From assembly GCA_023426505.1 (NCBI GenBank), contig JAFAAP010000309.1, forward strand, positions 1 through 38,559: a stretch of DNA of 38,559 bases, given 5' to 3'. Shown in pieces: positions 33,454-38,559 of the stretch; position 1 is the stretch's first letter, and each line of letters opens with the position of its first letter. The stretch is from Pseudomonadota bacterium (GTDB lineage: Bacteria; Pseudomonadota; Alphaproteobacteria; Rhizobiales; Beijerinckiaceae). The notes beneath the pieces are model-generated. The model ran no database searches. It had not been told where the DNA came from and worked only from the letters and a program-made list of their open reading frames with translations. Both the position numbers and the translations under genes were made by a program.

Positions 33454-34026
33454 TCACTTCCTCGTCGATCGGTCCTCCACCACGTAGGAGCGGATCCGCG
33501 TCCGTCCATGGCTGAGGTCACGCCGGCCCACATCGGGCTGCCCCGCACCTTCGTCGCCGCTGGCGACGGCATCGCCGGAGGTCAGGTTCGCGGTCGCTCC
33601 GGAAAGGACATCGTCCGTCGACATGCCCGACCACCCCTCCCCCCGCCAGGTGTCGGCACGTTCATCCATGTCGATGGTGCCCTCGTCGTCGAGGATGTCG
33701 ATCACGCGCTCATACTGCTCGTCGGCGGCGTTCACGGAGATTAGGTAGCCGCCGCGGCGCAGTCCCTCAGCGTAGGTGTAGCGATCCTCATGCGGGAGGA
33801 ACCAGTCGCCCAGAGCTCCCCAGAAGCCCTGCGGCTCCGCCCTCCTGGCGGCCGCGGGATCGTCCGGCGGGTCGCGCTCGTCGCCGGGCATGAAGCGGAT
33901 GCTGTCGCGGGGTACGCCGGCATCGATCAGGCGCTCGATGGCATCTTCGGCATTGCGGCGACTGTCGAAGAAGGCAGTCACCAGCTTCCGGAAGGACGAA
34001 GAACTCTGGCTTGGGCCGGATGTCAT
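33454..34026 (-). CDS. YflT-like general stress protein
   Basis: The 190-residue product has the heat-induced stress protein YflT-type fold in its N-terminal half: VTAFFDSRRNAEDAIERLIDAG, then YTYAEGLRRGGYLISVNAADEQYERVIDIL. The rest is acidic and low in complexity. It ends RIRSYVVEDRSTRK, which resembles the start of a YsnF/DUF2382 domain that is otherwise absent; the protein may be a shortened two-domain form. It lies 27 bp after the ElaB-like gene in the same direction. Confidence 0.75.
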   Translation of the reverse strand: MTSGPSQSSSSFRKLVTAFFDSRRNAEDAIERLIDAGVPRDSIRFMPGDERDPPDDPAAARRAEPQGFWGALGDWFLPHEDRYTYAEGLRRGGYLISVNAADEQYERVIDILDDEGTIDMDERADTWRGEGWSGMSTDDVLSGATANLTSGDAVASGDEGAGQPDVGRRDLSHGRTRIRSYVVEDRSTRK

Positions 34027-34053
34027 TGCACTGCCTCCTCATCGTGTTCGGGA

Positions 34054-34665
34054 TCAGAAGCTGTTGTTCGTATGGCTGGCCACCTCGGCCTCGCCATAGC
34101 CCGGATGGTGCCCTGAGCGCCGGATCGCTTGCGGCGCCGAACGCCAAGTATGCGTCTCCCTGGGACGCTGGTTGGAGCCGGCATGCCATTGCCGCGCCGT
34201 CCCGGTGTCTGCCGTGCGGCGACCGAGGAGCCAGCCTACGGCACAACCCAGCGCCCCGATGGCAAGAACGGTGGCGAGGGGGTGCTCCTGCACGGGCCGT
34301 CTGACGGCTTGAGCGCCTTGCCGGTAGAAGCGCTCGGCCTCAGGCATATACTGGCGCCCCTGCTCCATGTAGCTCTGGCCACGCCTGTAAAGGTCGTGCG
34401 CGAGGTCCGACGCTTGACGATACCGGGATTGGGCAGTGCGGCCCGCACCACCCTTCACACCCTGTCCGGGTGGAACGGGAACATCGTTCAGGTCGTCGGG
34501 CTCGCATTCGGCCGCTACGCTCTTCGACGCGGAAGTGGTCCAGGCCGGCGGATCGCTCGCCGGAAAGCTGTCGTCCACGGTGTCATCCACATGGCGCTGC
34601 TGGATCGGCTTGGGTTCGTTCTCCGCATCGACTGGCCGCTTCCGATCGATTTTCTCGTCGGACAT
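34054..34665 (-). CDS. ElaB/DUF883-like stress protein with SFPASDPPAW motif
   Basis: The 203-residue product starts MSDEKIDRKRPVDAENE and has VDDTVDDSFPASDPPAWTTS near residue 30, a motif recurrent in small stress proteins of Rhizobiales. A C-terminal helix (HPLATVLAIGALGCAVGWLLGRR) resembles the membrane anchor of ElaB/YqjD-like proteins. AAGGAGG lies five bases before ATG 34665, which fixes the start. The role is not known; it is likely tied to the envelope or stress. Confidence 0.7.
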   Translation of the reverse strand: MSDEKIDRKRPVDAENEPKPIQQRHVDDTVDDSFPASDPPAWTTSASKSVAAECEPDDLNDVPVPPGQGVKGGAGRTAQSRYRQASDLAHDLYRRGQSYMEQGRQYMPEAERFYRQGAQAVRRPVQEHPLATVLAIGALGCAVGWLLGRRTADTGTARQWHAGSNQRPRETHTWRSAPQAIRRSGHHPGYGEAEVASHTNNSF

Positions 34666-34691
34666 GAGAACCTCCTTCTCCTGCTCAGAGC

Positions 34692-34717
34692 AATGAGATC
34701 TCCAGCGGAATGGTTCC
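34692..34717 (-). promoter_or_regulatory. Possible EcfG promoter GGAAC-N17-CATT
   Basis: GGAAC (34717-34713), 17 bases and CATT (34695-34692) match the EcfG consensus except one base in the -10 element. It ends 26 nt before the ElaB-like start. Chance matches of this kind are not rare. Confidence 0.3.
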
Positions 34718-34915
34718 GGTTGCGTGGCGTGTCTTGGCGGCGACAACGTCGCATGGGCCCGGCCGCAATCCTCGTGACTGCGCTTGAACAAGGCCTGCTG
34801 GGCCATGCCCGAGCAACTGCCCTGCACGTCATGGGAGATGGGCCGACTTCTGCTACTCCGGGTGCCACATGTGCCGGTGAGGGATGCGCCTTCCGCCGAA
34901 CGCCAAGCCTTCAGT

Positions 34916-35698
34916 CTATAGTGGGCGGCTCGGCGCCCGAGACGCGTCTCCGGCCTTTCCGCCCGCCAGCGAGGCGGTACGGACAGGCTTCTTCTTGGCG
35001 GTGACGCCGAGATGCTGCTCGAGAGCTGCCGGGTTGTCGATCAGCGCCCGACTCGTGTCCGCATGAACGATCGTCCCCCGGTCCAGGATCACGGCCCGAT
35101 CGGTCATCTGAAGAATTTTCTGGGCGTGCTGCTCCACGATCAGCGCGGAAAGCCCCTCGTCCCGCGTGATCCGCTTCAGGGCTGCCAGCAGCTCCTCGAT
35201 GATGATCGGCGCCAGCCCCTCCGTCGGCTCGTCCAGCAGCAGCAGGGATGGATTGAGCACCAGCGCCCTGCCGACTGCCAGCATCTGCTGTTCGCCGCCC
35301 GAGAGCTGGTTGCCCAGGTTCGACCGCCGCTCCTTTAGGCGCGGGAACATGGCGTAGACGCGGTTGACGTCCCACGGACCGGGACGGGCCACGGCGGTCA
35401 GGTTTTCCTCCACGGTGAGCGACTTGAAGATGTTGCGCTCCTGCGGCACCCAGCCGATCCCGGACAGCGCCCGCCGCTCCGGTCGTAGGGCCGTCACGTC
35501 CCGGCCGGCCAGCGCAATCGTGCCTCCGCGGTGTCGCGTCACCCCGATGATGGTGTTGAGCAGCGTCGTCTTGCCCGTGCCGTTGCGCCCGAGCACGGCG
35601 AGCGATTCTCCGGCCTGAAGGCTGAGGTCGATGCCTGCGATCACCACCGCCTCGCCGTAGCCGGCCGAGACCTGTCGAAGGCGCAATAGCTCACTCAT
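34916..35698 (-). CDS. livF: Branched-chain amino acid type ABC transporter, ATPase LivF
   Basis: The 260-residue ATPase shows Walker A GRNGTGKTT, signature LSGGEQQMLAVGRAL, Walker B LLLLDEPTEGL and the H-loop VEQH. The start at 35698 (MSELLRLRQVSAGYG) overlaps the livG stop. It is the last gene of the livHMGF operon. The substrate cannot be decided; this family also takes urea, amides and aromatic acids. Confidence 0.92.
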   Translation of the reverse strand: MSELLRLRQVSAGYGEAVVIAGIDLSLQAGESLAVLGRNGTGKTTLLNTIIGVTRHRGGTIALAGRDVTALRPERRALSGIGWVPQERNIFKSLTVEENLTAVARPGPWDVNRVYAMFPRLKERRSNLGNQLSGGEQQMLAVGRALVLNPSLLLLDEPTEGLAPIIIEELLAALKRITRDEGLSALIVEQHAQKILQMTDRAVILDRGTIVHADTSRALIDNPAALEQHLGVTAKKKPVRTASLAGGKAGDASRAPSRPL

Positions 35699-36443
35699 CG
35701 ACGCTCTCCCCAAGGTAGACCGCCCGCACCCGCGGATCGGTGGAGACCTCCTCGACCGTGCCTTCGGTGAACAAAGCTCCGTTCACCAGCACCGAGATGC
35801 GCTCGGCGAAGCTGAACACCAGGTCCATGTCATGCTCGATCAGGAGCACCGACACCTCCCGCGGCAACGCCGCCACCGTCGCCAGCAGCTCATGCCGCTC
35901 CGCCTCCGGCACGCCGGCCGCCGGTTCGTCGAGCAGCAGCACCCGCGGCTTGCAAGCAAACGCGACGGCGATCTCCAGGAGACGCTGCTTGCCATAGGCC
36001 AGGTTCGCCGTGCGCTCATCGAGCACGTCGGTCAGGCGGAAGCGGTCGGCAATCTCGACGATCTCGTCGAGGATCTCCCTCTTCGAGCCGATCACGCGCC
36101 ACCAGTCGCGCCCGCCGCCCATGCGCTCGGACACGGCGAGGCCAATCGTCTCCAGCGGCGTCATGGCGGCAAAGAGCTGATTGATCTGGAAGGTGCGCGC
36201 AAGCCCGCGCTGCACCCGCAGCTCCGGCCGCAGGCGCGTGACGTCCTCGCCCTCCAGGAGGATCTGGCCGGAGGTCGGCGCCAGCACCCCGGTGAGCAGG
36301 TTGATGAACGTTGTCTTGCCGGCGCCGTTCGGGCCGATCAGCGCGTGCCTCGCGCCGGGCTCCAGCCGGAACGTCACGTCGTCAGTGGCAGTCAGGCCGC
36401 CGAAGCGCTTGACGAGACCTCTCGTCTCCAGGGCGAGGGTCAT
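35691..36443 (-). CDS. livG: Branched-chain amino acid type ABC transporter, ATPase LivG
   Basis: The 250-residue ATPase has Walker A GPNGAGKTTFINLLTG, the LivG-type FQINQLFAAMTPLETI segment, Walker B VLLLDEPAAGVPEAE and IEHDMDLVFSFAERI. The signature loop reads LAYGKQRLLEIAVAFA, as in LivG. Its ATG overlaps the livM stop as ATGA. Confidence 0.93.
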   Translation of the reverse strand: MTLALETRGLVKRFGGLTATDDVTFRLEPGARHALIGPNGAGKTTFINLLTGVLAPTSGQILLEGEDVTRLRPELRVQRGLARTFQINQLFAAMTPLETIGLAVSERMGGGRDWWRVIGSKREILDEIVEIADRFRLTDVLDERTANLAYGKQRLLEIAVAFACKPRVLLLDEPAAGVPEAERHELLATVAALPREVSVLLIEHDMDLVFSFAERISVLVNGALFTEGTVEEVSTDPRVRAVYLGESVDE

Positions 36444-37501
36444 GGCTGCACCTCCGGCACCGGCGCAGAGGCGCGCGTGGCGCCAACGGGTTTGGCGGAG
36501 CGCCCCGTAAGGCGCCTCCAGAGGCCCTGGACGCGGTCGGTCATGCGCTCGCGCCCGGCGAGCACGAGCAGAACCAGGATCAACCCGATCCAGAACTGCC
36601 AGTATTGCGGCGTCATGGCGGAGAGCACGTCCTGCAGGACCTTGAAGATCACCGCTCCGACCAGCCCGCCATAGAGATAGCCGACGCCGCCGATCACCAG
36701 GACCAGCATCACGTCGGCCGAGCGGTGGAAGGCGAGCACGTCGAGAGAGACGAACTGCGTCGTCTGTGCCAGTAGCCCGCCGGCAATCCCGGCATAGACA
36801 GCCGCTACTGAATAGATCGCCACGAGACGGCGGTTGACCGGGATACCGATGGCGCGGGCGCGCAAGGGGTTGTCGCGGATCGAGCGCAGGGAAAGGCCGA
36901 AGGGCGAGTTGACGATGATCCGGGCCACGACGAAGAGGACGAACAGGACGCTCAGGCTGTAGGCGTAGGCGACGGTGCCGAAGATATCGAACTCGAACAG
37001 GCCGAGCACCGGGCCCATCATGATGCCCTGCAACCCGTCTGCGCCCCCCGTAAGCCAGGACATCTGGTTGGCGAGTTCCCCCAGCACCAGCGCCACGCCG
37101 AGCGTCACCATCAGCCGGGTCAGGTCCGCGCCGCGCAGCACGAGGAAGCTGGTGGCGAAGCCCAGGATTCCGGCCACGAGTCCCGCCGCCGCGAGACCGA
37201 CGAGCGGGTCACCGGTCACATGCTTGGCAAACAGCCCCGCCACATAGGCGCCCAGCCCGAAGAAGGCCGCATGGCCCAGGGACACGATGCCCGCATAGCC
37301 GAGGATGAGATCGAGGGAGACGGCGAACAGCCCGATGATGGCGATCTCGTTGAGGATGAGATGGCGCTCGGGCCACAGGAACAGGGTCGCGGCGGCCACG
37401 ACCCAGAACAGGATCTCGGCCCAGCGCCAGCGTGCGCGGCGGCCCAGGAGGGCAGAGGCTTTCTCGACAGTGAGCGGAGACGGGGATGCACTCGACATCA
37501 T
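36440..37501 (-). CDS. livM: Branched-chain amino acid type ABC transporter, permease LivM
   Basis: The 353-residue permease has about nine helices and the LivM mark GYAGIVSLGHAAFFGLGAY, followed by RSIRDNPLRARAIGIPVNR and GGVGYLYGGLVGAV. It overlaps livH by one base upstream and livG by four downstream. Confidence 0.93.
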   Translation of the reverse strand: MMSSASPSPLTVEKASALLGRRARWRWAEILFWVVAAATLFLWPERHLILNEIAIIGLFAVSLDLILGYAGIVSLGHAAFFGLGAYVAGLFAKHVTGDPLVGLAAAGLVAGILGFATSFLVLRGADLTRLMVTLGVALVLGELANQMSWLTGGADGLQGIMMGPVLGLFEFDIFGTVAYAYSLSVLFVLFVVARIIVNSPFGLSLRSIRDNPLRARAIGIPVNRRLVAIYSVAAVYAGIAGGLLAQTTQFVSLDVLAFHRSADVMLVLVIGGVGYLYGGLVGAVIFKVLQDVLSAMTPQYWQFWIGLILVLLVLAGRERMTDRVQGLWRRLTGRSAKPVGATRASAPVPEVQP

Positions 37502-38355
37502 CAGCGCCCCCGGGCGAAGAGCCCTTGCGGGCGGAAGACGAGAACCAGGATCATGAGCGTGTAGATGATGAAGGCGCCGACGCCCGGCAGGTAATACTTG
37601 CCGGCCACGTCCGCGATGCCGAGGAGGAGCGAGGCCACGAAGGGGCCGGTGATGCTGGTGGTCCCGCCCACCGTGACCACGATCAGGAAGTATATCATGA
37701 ACTTCAGCGGGAAGGTCGGATCGAGCCCGAGGATCTCGGCACCGAGCGCGCCGCCGAGGCCTGCGAGCCCGGACCCCACCGCGAAGGTGACGGCGAAGAT
37801 GGCGCTGACATTGATGCCGAGCCCTCGCGCCACGCGTGGGTCGTCCACCGCCGCGCGCAGGCGGCTCCCGAAGCGGGTTTGCGTCAGGACGAGTTGGAGC
37901 GCGACGACGAGCACGCTGCAGACGGCTATGATGAAGCTGCGGTAGAGGCCGACTTGGATGCCGAGCACCTCAACGCGCCCCTGGAGCCAGGAGGGGAGCT
38001 GGATGAGCTGCTGTTGCGATCCCATGGCATAATCGACGGCCGCCACCGCCATGAAGACGAGGCCGATCGAGAACAGCACCTGGTCGAGATGGCTCTGCGC
38101 GTAGAGCCGCACGTAAAGCGTCCGCTCGAGCACGAGGCCGATGATCGCAGGCACGATGAAAGCGAGCGGCAGGGTGGCCAGGAAGGGCACGCCGAAGCGG
38201 TTCATGAGCACGGCCGTGACGTAGCCGCCCGCCATTGCGAACGCGCCGTGCGCCAGGTTGACGAAGTTCATCAGGCCAAGGGTGACCGCAAGGCCGCAGG
38301 CCAGCACGAACAGCAGCATGCCGTAGGCGACACCGTCGAACAGGATGGTCAGCAC
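37501..38355 (-). CDS. livH: Branched-chain amino acid type ABC transporter, permease LivH
   Basis: The 284-residue permease has the LivH mark MNFVNLAHGAFAMAGGYV near residue 29 and helices throughout. It is the first of the four coupled livHMGF genes. The substrate-binding protein gene lies 75 bp upstream, separated by a strong hairpin. Confidence 0.93.
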   Translation of the reverse strand: MLTILFDGVAYGMLLFVLACGLAVTLGLMNFVNLAHGAFAMAGGYVTAVLMNRFGVPFLATLPLAFIVPAIIGLVLERTLYVRLYAQSHLDQVLFSIGLVFMAVAAVDYAMGSQQQLIQLPSWLQGRVEVLGIQVGLYRSFIIAVCSVLVVALQLVLTQTRFGSRLRAAVDDPRVARGLGINVSAIFAVTFAVGSGLAGLGGALGAEILGLDPTFPLKFMIYFLIVVTVGGTTSITGPFVASLLLGIADVAGKYYLPGVGAFIIYTLMILVLVFRPQGLFARGR

Positions 38356-38380
38356 CGGTCTTGTCTCTCCAGGAATATGG

Positions 38381-38411
38381 GGAAGGCGCCGCCACCAGGG
38401 CGACGCCTTCC
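38381..38411. terminator. 31-nt hairpin between the substrate-binding protein gene and livH
   Basis: GGAAGGCG (38381-38388) pairs with CGCCTTCC (38404-38411), and inside CGCC pairs with GGCG around ACCAG. One mismatch separates the two stems. No T-run follows on the minus strand, so it may be a partial terminator or an mRNA stabiliser that keeps the binding protein more abundant than the permease. Confidence 0.6.
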
Positions 38412-38430
38412 GATGATTGCGCCCGAGGCG

Positions 38431-38559
38431 TTAGTTGGCCTTTGCGGCCTTGACCGGGTCCTTGACGTTCGGGATCGTGGCGAACTCGACGTTGTAGAGC
38501 TCGCCGTTCACCCGCTCGACCTTGCGCACGTAGATGTTCTGCACGATGTCGCGGGTCTG
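38431..38559 (-). CDS. ABC transporter substrate-binding protein, C-terminal end only
   Basis: The last 42 codons (QTRDIVQNIYVRKVERVNGE to DPVKAAKAN) are visible before TAA; the rest lies beyond the window. The segment matches the end of periplasmic binding proteins of the LivK/amide family. It is the first gene of the liv operon. Confidence 0.8.
   Translation of the reverse strand, partial: QTRDIVQNIYVRKVERVNGELYNVEFATIPNVKDPVKAAKAN

Noticed and set aside
1..38559. CRISPR array or rRNA
   Set aside because: No regularly spaced repeats and no rRNA-like sequence were seen.

Overview
The window looks like a chromosomal segment of a high-GC alphaproteobacterium of the order Hyphomicrobiales (Rhizobiales), in the Methylobacterium/Microvirga range. 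The best evidence is a nepR-ecfG pair, a regulatory module confined to Alphaproteobacteria. The formate dehydrogenase/selenocysteine operon and the branched-chain amide/amino-acid ABC operon fit the same group. The genus is an inference; no rRNA or other taxonomic marker is present.

Left part (1-13.5 kb). A truncated Crp/Fnr-type regulator faces a cyanophycin pair: cphA (synthetase) and cphB (cyanophycinase). A small membrane protein follows. Next comes the general stress response pair nepR-ecfG, without phyR, facing a GH1-like glycosidase and an ABC exporter. A ferritin-like DUF892 gene carries a near-consensus EcfG promoter. After it lies an unusual three-part protein: DUF2231 membrane domain, Rieske [2Fe-2S] domain and hemerythrin domain. 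The stretch 12.4-13.5 kb holds several very small genes and a small lipoprotein. A palindrome of the form TAAC-NTNT-GTT(A/G) recurs in front of cphA and in front of nepR.

Mobile island (about 13.6-19.15 kb). All main genes read leftward: a P4-type tyrosine integrase, an intergenic region with three copies of a 15-bp palindrome, then an alpA-orf86-rep-repA operon whose stop and start codons overlap throughout. Its products are an AlpA-type activator, an 86-residue protein of unknown function, a protein with all three rolling-circle (HUH) Rep motifs, and a RepA-like ATPase. A perfect 9-bp inverted repeat and one more gene of unknown function complete it. No capsid, terminase, conjugation or toxin gene is visible. 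It resembles a small self-replicating integrative element or phage-satellite-like island, and I do not recognise it as a named family.

Copper and selenium part (19.7-33.1 kb). A DUF2946-like protein, a YcnI-type protein and a CopC-CopD fusion form a copper-handling cluster. A complete selenocysteine system follows: selD on the plus strand, and on the minus strand fdoG-fdoH-fdoI-fdhE-selA-selB-selC. fdoG has an in-frame UGA at the known selenocysteine position with a SECIS-type hairpin after it. The locus therefore encodes the enzyme together with the machinery to make it. The selB reading frame continues through the whole tRNA-Sec gene on the same strand.

Right part (33.4-38.56 kb). Two stress-type genes (YflT-like, and an ElaB-like protein with an SFPASDPPAW motif) are followed by livH-livM-livG-livF and the C-terminal end of their substrate-binding protein, which runs off the window. 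A 31-nt hairpin separates that gene from livH.
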